64,000 nt of DNA from Nitrosomonas ureae (GCF_001455205.1 NZ_CP013341.1:1550001-1614000); one strand, 5' to 3'; numbered from the stretch's first letter, positions 25,161-35,002 are shown. The notes: generated by a model from the letters alone, not told the origin. Translations and numbers: made by a program.

Positions 25161-27116
25161 TTACAAACGTGCACATCCTGGGTCTTCCCGAATTAAGTGA
25201 ATCTTGTCAGCAGCGAGATCTGTAAGGCTTGTATGAACCCCGGAAGGCCATTCGACAGTCACCGCTTCGGCAATTAAATTATTTGCCAGGCCAAAATGAA
25301 GTCGGCGATCGTCTTGAACGCCATTGCGTATTCCTCCCGCATGCAGACGAGCTTGTTGTTTGCCGCCAGCCGTGACTACAACTCGTGCACCGATACCATC
25401 GCGATTGGATTGGCAGCCAATAAGATCAATCTTCAACCAATGGTTGCTTCCGCCCTTGTTGCGCAAGAGAAATTGGCGTCCGTAATTAAATGGATATTCA
25501 AGTTCCCCTCCGTCGGTAACTAGCAGGTCGAGATAGCCATCATTGTCATAATCGGCCACGCTGACCTTTCCACCCTTGCCAATATTTCTGGTGCTTGCTC
25601 CGCCTGCATCGGGCACAAGCACAAATGTTCCGTCAATATTCTCGAGTAAGACATTGTGTCGATTGCGCAGACCATTAGCGCATGTAAGGTAAACATCGAG
25701 ATCCATGTCATTGTCGAAATCCCCAACAGCCACCGAGCGACACGAATCTGTCAGTTCATAGCCAAAATTTTCATCAACAATAAATTCACCTTCGTGCCGG
25801 GATAGCATTACCAGCTTGCTGCTAAGATCTTTAGTCCAAAATTCACGCCCATCTGAAACTACTTTCTCAAATTCAGCATCGATTGCTCCAAATTTTGCTC
25901 GAAAAGCATCCGCCCCGCGAATCTCAACCCGCCATTGTCCGATATGCGGCACCCAACCGACATAAATGCCGGGGAGCGTTTGCAGCCCCAAGTTTACGAT
26001 ACCGCTCATCTCAGGGTTGGTGGCATCCAACTTTAATTTGATGAAATACCGAAGCTGACCCCGGACAACCTCGGAAACAAGCTCCGCTAAGTTACTGCCG
26101 GACTCACCGACGTGTATCATGCTCGGAGTCCAAGGATCAAACGCGCCATAAACTCGGATAGCCAATCTGGTTGGTCCTTGCAGCCAGAAATTCAGACTTC
26201 CTTTTTCTATTGACGATATTCCATGTGCATCGACAGTAACCTGCCGGCGGGTTTTGGGGTCCAGTATCCATGAGCTTACCGTTGGAGTATGCAAAACCAA
26301 CAGATTATCTTCCAGGTTTCCATCAAAGTCTGCAACCGCAGTATCCTGTAAGTATTTGAATTTATAGCGAGGTTCCTCGAGTATAGGTAAAGGTGTGGTG
26401 TCACCTAGCCGGTATAGGTCCTGGGGATAAAATACCCAACCGGATGTCAGCAGGTGTACGGCAGAATCGAAGTAAGCCAATTGAGCGAATTCTCCGATAG
26501 TTTGTTTCGTCATTTCAGGCGCGGCATTAAAAGTCCCGTCTTTTTCCTGCAACATTAATCGGCTGGGTCCGAGGTCGTCAAGCGGGCGTTTTTTATTGAC
26601 CATATAGAGATCCAGCAGACCATCATTATTCCAATCCAGCCACAGTGGTGTCCTGCCACGTCCAAAACTATCATTTAATCCACGCACTATGGCTTCATCG
26701 ATTAGCTTGTTCGTATGGTTAACATAAAATGCCTTATCGTCGGCGGCTTTGCCTCCCCGGTTTCCGTACAGTTCAATCAAATCCTGATCACCATCATTGT
26801 CAAAATCAGCCCAGGCACCGCCATGAGCATCGCGGAAAGAATCTCCTTCCCAAAACTCACTCAGCCTCTCGATGAAAGTACCATTGCCGTTATTTATATA
26901 CAATTGAGGTCGATTTGTATGGTTGCCAACCCAGATATCAAGCCAACCGTCTCCATTGAAATCGCCCCACGCTGAACCGTAACCGGCTCGAAGCGTAGTT
27001 GTGAGACCAGCCGATTTAGTTTGATCTTCAAATGCGATCTCGGCGTTTAATGTTTGAATGCTTCCGAAGGAAAATACAGTGCAAAAATAAGTTATTATTT
27101 TTATTAACTTAATCAT
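25161..27116 (-). CDS. CRTAC1-like FG-GAP/VCBS repeat protein with ASPIC/UnbV domain
   Basis: A 651-residue exported protein (signal peptide ending in FGSIQTLNA). FG-GAP/VCBS repeats with DxDxDG calcium loops are visible throughout: DFNGDGWLDIW near residue 50, DFDNDGDQDL, DWNNDGLLDL, DFDNDMDLDV and DYDNDGYLDL. The last 90 residues form the ASPIC/UnbV domain (NHWLKIDLIGCQSNRDGIGARV, VEWPSG). The repeats build a beta-propeller that binds calcium and probably carbohydrate or protein ligands outside the cell. Function in bacteria is not established. It stands alone. Confidence 0.87.
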   Translation of the reverse strand: MIKLIKIITYFCTVFSFGSIQTLNAEIAFEDQTKSAGLTTTLRAGYGSAWGDFNGDGWLDIWVGNHTNRPQLYINNGNGTFIERLSEFWEGDSFRDAHGGAWADFDNDGDQDLIELYGNRGGKAADDKAFYVNHTNKLIDEAIVRGLNDSFGRGRTPLWLDWNNDGLLDLYMVNKKRPLDDLGPSRLMLQEKDGTFNAAPEMTKQTIGEFAQLAYFDSAVHLLTSGWVFYPQDLYRLGDTTPLPILEEPRYKFKYLQDTAVADFDGNLEDNLLVLHTPTVSSWILDPKTRRQVTVDAHGISSIEKGSLNFWLQGPTRLAIRVYGAFDPWTPSMIHVGESGSNLAELVSEVVRGQLRYFIKLKLDATNPEMSGIVNLGLQTLPGIYVGWVPHIGQWRVEIRGADAFRAKFGAIDAEFEKVVSDGREFWTKDLSSKLVMLSRHEGEFIVDENFGYELTDSCRSVAVGDFDNDMDLDVYLTCANGLRNRHNVLLENIDGTFVLVPDAGGASTRNIGKGGKVSVADYDNDGYLDLLVTDGGELEYPFNYGRQFLLRNKGGSNHWLKIDLIGCQSNRDGIGARVVVTAGGKQQARLHAGGIRNGVQDDRRLHFGLANNLIAEAVTVEWPSGVHTSLTDLAADKIHLIREDPGCARL

Positions 27117-27218
27117 TTATTGGTTTTTTGGATTATGGCTGTATTTATGATTGTAATATGAATAACTGAAATTTGAATGCTTCGTCAGAATTCATGAATG
27201 CTCCGTCAGAATTCATGA

Positions 27219-27491
27219 TTAATTTTTTGAAGGAATATAGCCAGCTGGTTGTTCCGCACCTGAACCAAAGAAGTGTGCTTCCAGTTGTTCTGCTAAATAT
27301 TTGCGTGCTTTTGCGTCTGAAAGATTCAAACGGTTTTCGTTAACTAGCATAGTTTGGTGTTCGATCCATTGACGCCATGCTTCCTTGGAAACATTCTCAA
27401 AGATACGCTTACCTAATTCTCCGGGGTAGGTCTGAAAATCCAGGCCTTCGGCTTCTCGGCCTAGTTTGATGCATTTAACCATTCTTGTCAT
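27219..27491 (-). CDS. yggX: Oxidative damage protection / Fe(2+)-trafficking protein
   Basis: A 90-residue YggX homolog. It shows MVKCIKLGREAEGLDFQTYPGELGKRI with the conserved single cysteine, then KEAWRQWIEHQTMLVNENRLN and a C-terminal helix (ARKYLAEQLEAHFFG). YggX protects iron-sulfur clusters from superoxide and takes part in labile iron handling. Met1 or Met4 (27482) could be the start; the family usually begins at the second. Position and length are normal. Confidence 0.95.
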   Translation of the reverse strand: MTRMVKCIKLGREAEGLDFQTYPGELGKRIFENVSKEAWRQWIEHQTMLVNENRLNLSDAKARKYLAEQLEAHFFGSGAEQPAGYIPSKN

Positions 27492-27593
27492 TTAATGCTC
27501 CACATTAATCAAAAAAGATATTCAAAAGGAAAAAACTGTCGCTGTGAGAGATTCCGTCGCGTAAACCGTCTGCACATATTTTGCACGATAAGG

Positions 27594-28958
27594 CTACAGG
27601 TGTTTGATTAGAACCTTCGAGCGACGCTGATAGTTATATAAATTCTGTTTGGCTGGTGGTAATTCAGCAGTTGTGGCTTCGTTAAAGCCGTGTTCAATAA
27701 ACCAGTGCGCTGCATGTGTGGTGAGTACAAATAGGGTATAAATATTTTGAGACATGGTTTCTTTTTCGATATGTTTAAGCAGATGGCTTCCATATCCCCG
27801 GTCGCGATAATTCGGATGAATTGCCAGACAGGCAAGTTCGCCAGCGTGTTCTTCGGAGAAGGGATACAGAGCTGCGCAGCCCAGCATACTGCCGTCATGC
27901 TCTAGCACTGTAAAGCGGTCGATTTCAATTTCCAATAATTCACGGCTACGCCTGACCAGAATACCTTCGGCTTCCAGTGGTTCAATCAGTTGCAGAATGC
28001 CGCCGACATCTTCAATTTTGGCTTTTCTGAGCGTTTGCAGCGTTTCTTGCGAGATCATCGTACCGATGCCATGATGGGTGAAAAGCTCTTGCAAGATGGC
28101 ACCATCGTTATGACGGCTGATCAAATGGGTGCGTGTCACACCCATTTCACAGGCTTTGGTAGCCGATTGCAGCCAGGGACGAATCGTATCCGCTAATAAC
28201 GGTGTTGGTTCCGGAGTTTTATTTCTTAATAATAAATTGCTTTCCGCAACCGTGAGTTCGCGAGGCAGTAATTCCGATTTGTCAGTATCGGATGAATCGT
28301 AATCCGCGGTATCAAGTAAAAAAATCAGCTTCTCGGCATGCAGTGCGATTGCCACCTCAGTGGCTACATTCTCCATTGTCAAATTGAATATCTCGCCAGT
28401 TGGTGAGTAACCCAAAGGTGAAATCAGCACTACATCACCTTGCTCTAGACGCGAATGAATTGCTTGTGCATTGATCTTACGTACCTTCCCCGTGTGCATC
28501 AAATCAACGCCTTGTATGATCCCATGCGGACATGCAGTGACAAAATTCCCGCTGGTGACACGAATAGCCGCATTGGCCATCGGTGAATTGGGTAATCCCA
28601 TTGACAGCAACGCAGCAATTTCATGATGCACACGTCCTACGGCTTCTTTGACGCATTGCAATGATGCAGGATCAGTTACGCGCATACCCGTGACGGTTTG
28701 GGTTTCCAATTGTGATTCATTCAGGCGTAACTGAATTTGAGGACGTGCACCATGCACTAAAACCAGTCTGACACCAAGACTGGCAAGCAAGCTAATGTCG
28801 TGAATGAAGTGCACAAATTTTGCATCGGTGATTATTTCACCACCAAAGCCGAGAATGAAAACTTTGTCACGAAATGCATGAATGTAGGGAGCGACCGAGC
28901 GAAACCAGGAAACAAACTCAGTCATGGCATTCATTTTATTGTTGATAGTCATTGTCAA
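27594..28958 (-). CDS. argA: Amino-acid N-acetyltransferase (ArgA)
   Basis: A 454-residue classical N-acetylglutamate synthase, first step of arginine synthesis. The N-terminal two thirds are an inactive amino-acid-kinase fold (VFILGFGGEIITD, LASLGVRLVLVHGARPQI, GDVVLISPLGYSPTGEIFN), which binds arginine as feedback inhibitor. The C-terminal GNAT domain has LACLAIHPNYRDRGYGSHLLKHI for acetyl-CoA binding. The start overlaps the end of rsmE by 4 bases. Later Met residues (9 or 12) could also be used. Confidence 0.95.
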   Translation of the reverse strand: MTMTINNKMNAMTEFVSWFRSVAPYIHAFRDKVFILGFGGEIITDAKFVHFIHDISLLASLGVRLVLVHGARPQIQLRLNESQLETQTVTGMRVTDPASLQCVKEAVGRVHHEIAALLSMGLPNSPMANAAIRVTSGNFVTACPHGIIQGVDLMHTGKVRKINAQAIHSRLEQGDVVLISPLGYSPTGEIFNLTMENVATEVAIALHAEKLIFLLDTADYDSSDTDKSELLPRELTVAESNLLLRNKTPEPTPLLADTIRPWLQSATKACEMGVTRTHLISRHNDGAILQELFTHHGIGTMISQETLQTLRKAKIEDVGGILQLIEPLEAEGILVRRSRELLEIEIDRFTVLEHDGSMLGCAALYPFSEEHAGELACLAIHPNYRDRGYGSHLLKHIEKETMSQNIYTLFVLTTHAAHWFIEHGFNEATTAELPPAKQNLYNYQRRSKVLIKHL

Positions 28959-29701
28959 TAATCTCCCCAGAGCGCCTGCATGGCTGCAATCGTCGCTAAA
29001 GCCGCGCTTTCAGTACGCAATATGCGTTTTCCTAGCCGTAGAGGGATGAAACCGGAATATAAAATAGCTGTTTCTTCTTCCGCTGTAAACCCGCCTTCAG
29101 GTCCAATTACAAGTGCAATATTGGCATCACCAGGTGGTTTAGACATGCTTTTTAAATCGTTCGTGGCTTTGGTGGACAGCATGAGATGCACATCATTCGC
29201 GCGATGAGGCGTTTTCTTCTGGCTCAACCATTCCGCTAGCGGAATTAATGGGAGGATTTGCGGTAAATAGTTTCTGCCACATTGTTCGCAGGCGGAGATG
29301 ATAATTTTTTTCCAGTGTTGGAGACGTTTAGAAGAGCGTTCATCGGACAAATGCACGATACTGCGAGCAGTTAAAACCGGTTGAATACGAGTTATGCCTA
29401 GTTCTATTGATTTTTGTATGATCCAGTCCATTTTTTCGTTGATACAGATGGCTTGAGCGAGCTCGATAGATAGCGGCGATTCCCGATCGGTATTGTGATA
29501 GGCATCGATCAACACCGTGGTGCTGGATTTGCTGATTGCTTCAATATGTGCAGAAAATTCTCCACCAAGCCCATTAAATATAGTAATTGGATTACCATTC
29601 TTCAGCCGTAGCACCCTTGTTGCATGATGCTTGTTTTCAGCTGATAATTCGATGATTTTTCCTAGAGTGATCTCTTCAGGATGATAAAAGCGTGCATGCA
29701 T
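28955..29701 (-). CDS. rsmE: 16S rRNA (uracil1498-N3)-methyltransferase
   Basis: A 248-residue SPOUT methyltransferase. The N-terminal PUA-like part has HHATRVLRLKNGNPITIFNG, and the SAM-binding knot is built from LVIGPEGGFTAEEE and LRLGKRILRTESAALATI. CEQCGRNYLPQI is also typical. RsmE methylates U1498 of 16S rRNA in the assembled small subunit. It is the first gene of a two-gene leftward unit with argA. Confidence 0.95.
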   Translation of the reverse strand: MHARFYHPEEITLGKIIELSAENKHHATRVLRLKNGNPITIFNGLGGEFSAHIEAISKSSTTVLIDAYHNTDRESPLSIELAQAICINEKMDWIIQKSIELGITRIQPVLTARSIVHLSDERSSKRLQHWKKIIISACEQCGRNYLPQILPLIPLAEWLSQKKTPHRANDVHLMLSTKATNDLKSMSKPPGDANIALVIGPEGGFTAEEETAILYSGFIPLRLGKRILRTESAALATIAAMQALWGDY

Positions 29702-29869
29702 GATGAACTGGTGTCAGGAAAGTGACAGAGCAAGTGACAAATTCAATAAATGGACTCATGTTAATATAACACGTTATGAGTTTGGCATTGTTTGCCCAGT
29801 GAGTAGATTTTAAAGGCAGCAAGCTGAAAAAATAAATTTCTGCAACATTCTCAAGTGGAGGAGATGTAT

Positions 29870-30430
29870 ATGGCAAGTTTGGAAACACCGGTTTGCGATT
29901 TTGGCTGGAAAGCCATTGATTTTGATTTGCCGGGTGTCGATGGCAGGCATTATAACCTGGCGTCTGTAAAAGGTGAAAACGGACTGCTAGTGATGTTTAT
30001 TTGCAATCATTGTCCGTATGTCAAGGCGGTGCAAGATCGGATTATTCGCGATGTCGATGAATTGAAACGCCATGGTGTAAATGCTATCGCGATCATGTCG
30101 AATGATCCCGCGGACTATCCGGAGGATTCTTTTGAGAATATGGCTCTAATTGCGAAACAGCTGAATTATCCTTTTCCTTATGTCTGGGATGAAACCCAGG
30201 AAATAGCTAAGCAATATGGGGCAGTATGCACTCCCGATTTTTTCGGTTTCAATAATCAGCTGGAGTTGCAATATCGTGGACGTTTGGATGCATCGCGCAA
30301 AGAAGCGGCACCTGCAGATGTTCGCCGCGATTTGTTTCAAGCCATGGTGCAGGTTGCAAAAACCGGTCATGGGCCGGAAGAGCAGATTCCCAGCATTGGT
30401 TGCTCGATCAAGTGGCGTTCGGAGTCATAG
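29870..30430 (+). CDS. Thioredoxin-like redoxin (AhpC/TSA-type)
   Basis: About 186 residues. The ATG at 29870 is preferred over 29855 because GTGGAGGAGA precedes it. The fold is redoxin-like (FDLPGVDGRHYNLASVKGENGLLVMFICNHCPYV) with active-site CNHC where thioredoxins have CGPC. VRGVNAIAIMSND-type and AVCTPDFFGFN segments follow. Such proteins are thiol-disulfide oxidoreductases or peroxidases of the cytoplasm; no signal peptide is seen. It overlaps the next gene by one base and opens a rightward run into trkAH. Confidence 0.87.
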   Translation: MASLETPVCDFGWKAIDFDLPGVDGRHYNLASVKGENGLLVMFICNHCPYVKAVQDRIIRDVDELKRHGVNAIAIMSNDPADYPEDSFENMALIAKQLNYPFPYVWDETQEIAKQYGAVCTPDFFGFNNQLELQYRGRLDASRKEAAPADVRRDLFQAMVQVAKTGHGPEEQIPSIGCSIKWRSES

Positions 30431-31218
30431 TGCTAGAGGATGTTATTGCAGCTGTCAAGGAGGTTGCCCAGCAAGTCATCATGCCGCGTTATCTGAAGGT
30501 AGACAGGCAGCTTAAGGCGGATGGCAGTTTTTTTACCGAGGCGGATGTTGCGGCACAAAATGCTTTACTAGATAAATTGCAAAAAATTCGTCCCGCTGCT
30601 GCCATGGGTGAAGAAATGACCAAACAGGAGCAAGAGGCACAATGGATTAAGGGAAATACAGGATTGTGGAGCATAGATCCGATTGATGGCACTTCCAATT
30701 TTTTCAATGGGTTGCCTTATTTTGCGATTTCTGTGGCTTTCATGGAGCAAGGAAAAGGTGTTTTGGGCGTGATTTATAATCCGGCAACCGATGAGATGTT
30801 TTATGCAACTCAAGACGGTGGTGCTTTTTTAAATGGGATCGCGTTACCCCTCAAGCGATATGTTCCGACATTATCAAGCGCTATGGCAAACATTGATTTG
30901 AAACGACTCGACCGAAGATTTGCAGCCAAAGTGGCTGCCTATCCACCGTTCGCATCACAGAGAAACTACGGTGCATGTGCGCTGGAGTGGTGTTATACCG
31001 CTGCGGGTTATTTTGATTTGTATTTGCATGGCGGGCAGAAACCTTGGGACTATGCGGCTGGATCACTGATTCTTAAAGAAGCGGGTGGCAGTATGTGCGG
31101 TTTTGACGACGATGATTATTGGGCGGGTTCGCTGTGGCATCGATCTGTAATAGCGGCATTGGATCCTGGGCTATTTATACAGTGGCGCGATTGGGTGCGC
31201 GCAAATCGGAAGGAATAG
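30430..31218 (+). CDS. Inositol monophosphatase family phosphatase
   Basis: About 262 residues from the GTG at 30430, which shares its G with the TAG of the preceding redoxin gene. The metal sites are visible as GEEMTK, WSIDPIDGTSNFFNGLPYF (DPxDGTxN) and KPWDYAAGSLILKEAGG (WDxAxG). It hydrolyses a sugar or amino-alcohol phosphate; histidinol phosphate (HisN), inositol phosphate and 3'-phosphoadenosine phosphate are the known choices in the family. No hisN candidate is seen among the his genes at 50757-55570, but this does not prove the role. Confidence 0.87.
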   Translation: MLEDVIAAVKEVAQQVIMPRYLKVDRQLKADGSFFTEADVAAQNALLDKLQKIRPAAAMGEEMTKQEQEAQWIKGNTGLWSIDPIDGTSNFFNGLPYFAISVAFMEQGKGVLGVIYNPATDEMFYATQDGGAFLNGIALPLKRYVPTLSSAMANIDLKRLDRRFAAKVAAYPPFASQRNYGACALEWCYTAAGYFDLYLHGGQKPWDYAAGSLILKEAGGSMCGFDDDDYWAGSLWHRSVIAALDPGLFIQWRDWVRANRKE

Positions 31219-31227
31219 GGAAAACTA

Positions 31228-32676
31228 TTGAAAATTATTATTCTGGGTGCCGGCCAGGTTGGGTCAACAGTTGCTGAAAGTTTGGTAAGTGAAGCTAATG
31301 ACATCACCATGGTCGACATTGATCCATTGCGTTTGACACTATTGCAGGATCGTTTGGATTTACGCACCGTGGTTGGTAATGCCTCGCATCCTTCCGTTTT
31401 AGTCAATGCTGGTGCGCATGATGCAGATATGGTGCTGGCGGTAACCGAGCACGATGAGACCAATCTGGTTGCGTGTAAGCTGGCAGCTACCTTATTTAAT
31501 ACGCCCACTAAAATTGCGCGGATTCGATCGACTGAATATTCGGCGTATCCGGAAATCTTCTCAGCCAAGAATTTCTGCGTTGATTTTGCCATTAGTCCAG
31601 AGCAGATTCTGACCGAGTATATTGAAAAACTGATTGAATTTCCTGAGGCTCTGCAAGTACTTGATTTCGCATCTGGAAAAGTAAGTCTGGTTGCCGTGCG
31701 CGCCTTAAAGGGCGGATCTCTGGTCGGGCAACAATTACAGGAATTACGTAAGCATGTCCCTAATGTAGATTCACGCGTTGCGGCTATTTTTCGTAGAGAT
31801 CGGCCGATTATTCCCGAGGGGGATACCGTGATTGAAGCTGAAGACGAAGTATTTTTTATTGCCGCTACTAAAGATATTCGGATTGTAATGCGAGAATTGC
31901 GGAAAATGGATAATCCGGTCAAGCATGTAATGATTGCGGGTGGTGGAAGAATTGGCAGAAGGCTCGGGGCAACACTGGAAAAAGATTATCGGGTCAAGAT
32001 AATTGAACGTAATCATCAGGCTTGCGAGCGTTTGGCGAGTGAATTAAGTGATGCGTTGATATTGCATGGTGATGTGACGGATGAAACCTTGCTTGAAGAT
32101 GAAAATATAGCTGAGATGGATATGTTCTGCGCGCTGACGAATGATGATGAAAATAATATCATGTCAGCATTATTGGCAAAACGTATGGGGGCTCATAAAG
32201 TCATTGCGCTGATTAATCGAAGCGCATATGTAGATTTGGTGCAAAGTAGCGGGATAGATATCGCTATTTCGCCTGCGCAAGTTACGATTGGCTCATTATT
32301 GGCTTATGTCCGGCATGGTGATGTTGCCGCAGTCCATAGCTTGCGTCGCGGCGCAGCGGAAGCATTGGAATTGGTAGCGCATGGTGATGCGAAATCGTCC
32401 AACGTGGTTGGACGCAGGATAGATGAGATTAAGTTGCCCAAAGGCGCGACAATAGGTGCTATCGTCCGTGGATTACCCAAATTGGAAGAGTGGTTCGGTG
32501 AAAATCCGAGTTTGGAGCAAAGTCAGGTAGCTCATGAAAATAGTGCGATCAAGGTTATCATTGCGCATCATGACACGATTATCGAATCAGAGGATCATGT
32601 CATTTTGTTTGTGATCAATAGAAAAATGATTCGGGAAGTAGAAAGACTGTTTCAGGTTAATGTTGGTTTTTTGTAG
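31228..32676 (+). CDS. trkA: Trk system potassium uptake protein TrkA
   Basis: A 482-residue cytoplasmic regulator with two RCK units. The first NAD-binding site is IILGAGQVGSTVAESL, the second is MIAGGGRIGRRLGATLE (about residue 235), each followed by a TrkA-C domain. The start is a TTG at 31228 with TAGGGAAAA upstream. TrkA binds the membrane channel TrkH and gates K+ uptake. trkH follows after 11 bases, so the two are co-transcribed. Confidence 0.95.
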   Translation: MKIIILGAGQVGSTVAESLVSEANDITMVDIDPLRLTLLQDRLDLRTVVGNASHPSVLVNAGAHDADMVLAVTEHDETNLVACKLAATLFNTPTKIARIRSTEYSAYPEIFSAKNFCVDFAISPEQILTEYIEKLIEFPEALQVLDFASGKVSLVAVRALKGGSLVGQQLQELRKHVPNVDSRVAAIFRRDRPIIPEGDTVIEAEDEVFFIAATKDIRIVMRELRKMDNPVKHVMIAGGGRIGRRLGATLEKDYRVKIIERNHQACERLASELSDALILHGDVTDETLLEDENIAEMDMFCALTNDDENNIMSALLAKRMGAHKVIALINRSAYVDLVQSSGIDIAISPAQVTIGSLLAYVRHGDVAAVHSLRRGAAEALELVAHGDAKSSNVVGRRIDEIKLPKGATIGAIVRGLPKLEEWFGENPSLEQSQVAHENSAIKVIIAHHDTIIESEDHVILFVINRKMIREVERLFQVNVGFL

Positions 32677-32687
32677 CCCAAAATCAC

Positions 32688-34145
32688 ATGAATCGACTGT
32701 TTACTGTTGTAAATGTGCTGGGTAAGATGATATTGGTGTTCGGACTGACCATGTTTATTCCGCTTGGAGTAGCATTATGGGGCGACGACGGTGCGCAGCC
32801 AGTTTTTGAAGAATCTATTGTAATTACTTTCAGTAGTGGTTTGGTCATGTGGTTAGCGACGCGCCGCTATCATCGTGAGCTGCAAATAAAAGATGGCTTC
32901 TTGCTGGTTGTGTTGGTTTGGTCGGTACTGCCGGCTTTTGCTATGCTGCCATTGTTATTTTATTTGCCTGAGCTTAATCTCAGTATGGCCTATTTTGAGG
33001 CGGTTTCCGGATTAACAGCTACTGGCGGTACAGTGTTATCGGGATTGGATAAGCTGCCTCCGTCAATTAATATATGGCGCGGTGAGATTGTTTGGCTCGG
33101 AGGAATGGGCTTAATCGTTTTAGCAGTTGCAATTTTGCCACTATTGGGGGTGGGAGGTCGCCAGTTGCTGAATGCTGAAATACCAGGGCCCATGAAGGAG
33201 AATAAACTAACTCCGCGTATTGCAGAGACAGCTAAAGGGCTATGGTCAATTTACGCAGGTTTGACCGTGATGTGTGCTATTACCTACAAATGGGCCGGCA
33301 TGGAGTGGTTCGATGCTGTTATGCATGCTTTTACGACTTTAGGTTTGGGTGGTTTTTCCTCACATGATGCTAGTTATGGTTATTGGGATTCGCCTCTTAT
33401 AGAGTCAGTCGCAATTATCTTCATGTTGATTGCCGGGATAAATTTTGCGACACACTTTTTGGCGTGGCGGGGAAAAAATTTAATTCCTTATCGCTATGAT
33501 TCCGAGGTGGGCTGGTGTGTGGTAATTATTTTTTTCAGCTGTTTTGGGTTAGCATTTTATCTCTGGTTCAATAACGTCTACACCGAGCCGCTGATTGCTT
33601 TACGTTATGCTACTTTTAATATAGTTTCTGTTGCAACGACTACTGGTTATAGTAATACCGATTATAGTTTGTGGCCGATGTTTGCTCCATTATGGATGTT
33701 ATTTTTATCTGCCTTTTGCAGTTCCTCAGGTTCTACTGGCGGTGGCATGAAAATGATCCGGGTACGCATTCTATATCAGCAAGTATATCGCGAAATTGTT
33801 ACGCTCATGCATCCTAATGCAGTTATTCCAGCTAAGGTAGGACGAAGTGTATTGGCTAACCGAGTCATCTTTTCGGTGCTGGTGTTTTTATTCGTGTACT
33901 CTGCAAGCATTTTATTAATGGCACTGGCGCTAACATTAAGTGGATTGGATGCTGTTACATCTTTTTCAGCAGCAGTAGCCTGTATTAATAATCTCGGTCC
34001 AGGTCTTGGGGGTATTGGCCCAGCAACGACTTATGCGCTGCTGACGGATCTTCAAATATGGATATGTAGTTTTGCTATGCTTCTGGGTAGATTAGAATTT
34101 TTCACAGTGCTAGCTATTTTTGTGCCTGCTTTTTGGAGGAAATAA
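32688..34145 (+). CDS. trkH: Trk potassium uptake channel protein TrkH
   Basis: A 485-residue membrane protein with about ten segments. The four pore loops characteristic of TrkH/KtrB are visible: SGLTATGGTVLSG, FTTLGLGGFSSHD, VATTTGYSNTDY and INNLGPGLGGIG. The intracellular-loop SSSGSTGGGMKMIR is also typical. It is the K+-conducting subunit of the Trk system, regulated by TrkA directly upstream. Confidence 0.95.
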   Translation: MNRLFTVVNVLGKMILVFGLTMFIPLGVALWGDDGAQPVFEESIVITFSSGLVMWLATRRYHRELQIKDGFLLVVLVWSVLPAFAMLPLLFYLPELNLSMAYFEAVSGLTATGGTVLSGLDKLPPSINIWRGEIVWLGGMGLIVLAVAILPLLGVGGRQLLNAEIPGPMKENKLTPRIAETAKGLWSIYAGLTVMCAITYKWAGMEWFDAVMHAFTTLGLGGFSSHDASYGYWDSPLIESVAIIFMLIAGINFATHFLAWRGKNLIPYRYDSEVGWCVVIIFFSCFGLAFYLWFNNVYTEPLIALRYATFNIVSVATTTGYSNTDYSLWPMFAPLWMLFLSAFCSSSGSTGGGMKMIRVRILYQQVYREIVTLMHPNAVIPAKVGRSVLANRVIFSVLVFLFVYSASILLMALALTLSGLDAVTSFSAAVACINNLGPGLGGIGPATTYALLTDLQIWICSFAMLLGRLEFFTVLAIFVPAFWRK

Positions 34146-34273
34146 GCTTTCCTGATTGAAAAAACCATGAACGGTGATAATTTACTTCCGAGTAGCATAA
34201 GCTTAATAGAAAATATGACCAATAATGCATACCCGGATTAATGAGGTTTGCCTGGTAGGCATAAGGAGTTTTT

Positions 34274-34660
34274 ATGGATAGTGCCGGTGCTTTGAAAGGT
34301 ATTAAGGTTATGATTGTTGATGACAGTAGCACGATTCGGAGAAGCGCTGAAATTTTCTTAAAACCATTTGGATGCGAGATTATTCTAGCAGAGAATGGCT
34401 TTGAAGCAATGTCAAAAATTGTAAATAACCACCCGGATATTATTTTTATTGACATCACGATGCCACGACTAGATGGTTATCAAGCATGTATGCTGATTAA
34501 AAAAAATCCAATCTATCAGTCGATTCCTGTAATTATGTTATCCAGTAAAGATGGTCTATTTGATAAAGCTCGAGGTAGAATAGCAGGATCTGACAGTTAC
34601 TTGACAAAACCATTTACTGCAGATGATTTGTTTAGCATGATACGAAATCATATTGCATAA
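34274..34660 (+). CDS. Single-domain response regulator (PilG/CheY-like)
   Basis: A 128-residue receiver domain. It has the acidic pair D16-D17 (VMIVDDSS), the phospho-acceptor D60 (IIFIDITMP) and K112 (LTKPF). There is no output domain. Sequence features (KVMIVDDSSTIRRSAEIFL) resemble PilG of type IV pilus twitching systems. PilG is normally followed by pilH, pilI and pilJ, which are absent here. SD AAGGAG lies before the ATG. Confidence 0.85.
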   Translation: MDSAGALKGIKVMIVDDSSTIRRSAEIFLKPFGCEIILAENGFEAMSKIVNNHPDIIFIDITMPRLDGYQACMLIKKNPIYQSIPVIMLSSKDGLFDKARGRIAGSDSYLTKPFTADDLFSMIRNHIA

Positions 34661-34793
34661 TGCACCGCCTTTGATTTAGTATAAAGATTGAAAAATATCA
34701 TTGTTCACATTGAATTATAGTCATTAGTATTTGTATAAAAATGAAATTAAGGAAGACGTTAGTAAAAATCCTTTTGAAGAGGAAGGTAATTTT

Positions 34794-34832
34794 ATGACAA
34801 ATGACTTGACTTTGAACCCCAAGGTCGACTAG
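34794..34832 (+). other. 12-codon leader reading frame upstream of amoC
   Basis: GAGGAAGGTAATTTT precedes an ATG followed by codons for TNDLTLNPKVD and a TAG. A good ribosome binding site on such a short frame in the leader of a highly expressed operon could mean a leader peptide. Translation is not shown. Confidence 0.4.
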
Positions 34833-34905
34833 CCTGAGAGGTGTAGCTAAAAGCGGGGTAGAATACTATAAGTTATATGAAGGTTTTGGCTACCGAATTT
34901 AGGAG

Positions 34906-34921
34906 TACTAATTAATTAGTA
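34906..34921. promoter_or_regulatory. Perfect 16-bp palindrome in the amoC leader
   Basis: TACTAATTAATTAGTA is its own reverse complement and lies about 80 bases before the amoC start. It could be an operator or part of a promoter. Its function is unknown. Confidence 0.5.
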
Positions 34922-35002
34922 TTAAGTAAGTAAGAAGTATAAGAGTAGTAGTATTAGAGAAGAACGAGAAGTAGTTTTGATTAACAGTTAGGAGGTAGAA
35001 AC

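Larger units (their letters stand above)
34661..35002 (+). promoter_or_regulatory. Long 5' leader and promoter region of amoC
   Basis: This 342-base region must hold the promoters of the AMO operon. I see TTGACT at 34805-34810 and AT-rich candidates such as TAGAAT near 34859, but no pair good enough to call. It also contains a 12-codon reading frame (34794-34832) and a 16-base perfect palindrome (34906-34921), described separately. The ribosome binding site of amoC is TTAGGAGGT. Confidence 0.5.

Noticed and set aside
31116..31922. 268-codon open frame on the minus strand
   Set aside because: It lies antisense to trkA, whose protein is clearly recognised; the antisense product is Ser/Arg-rich without family features.
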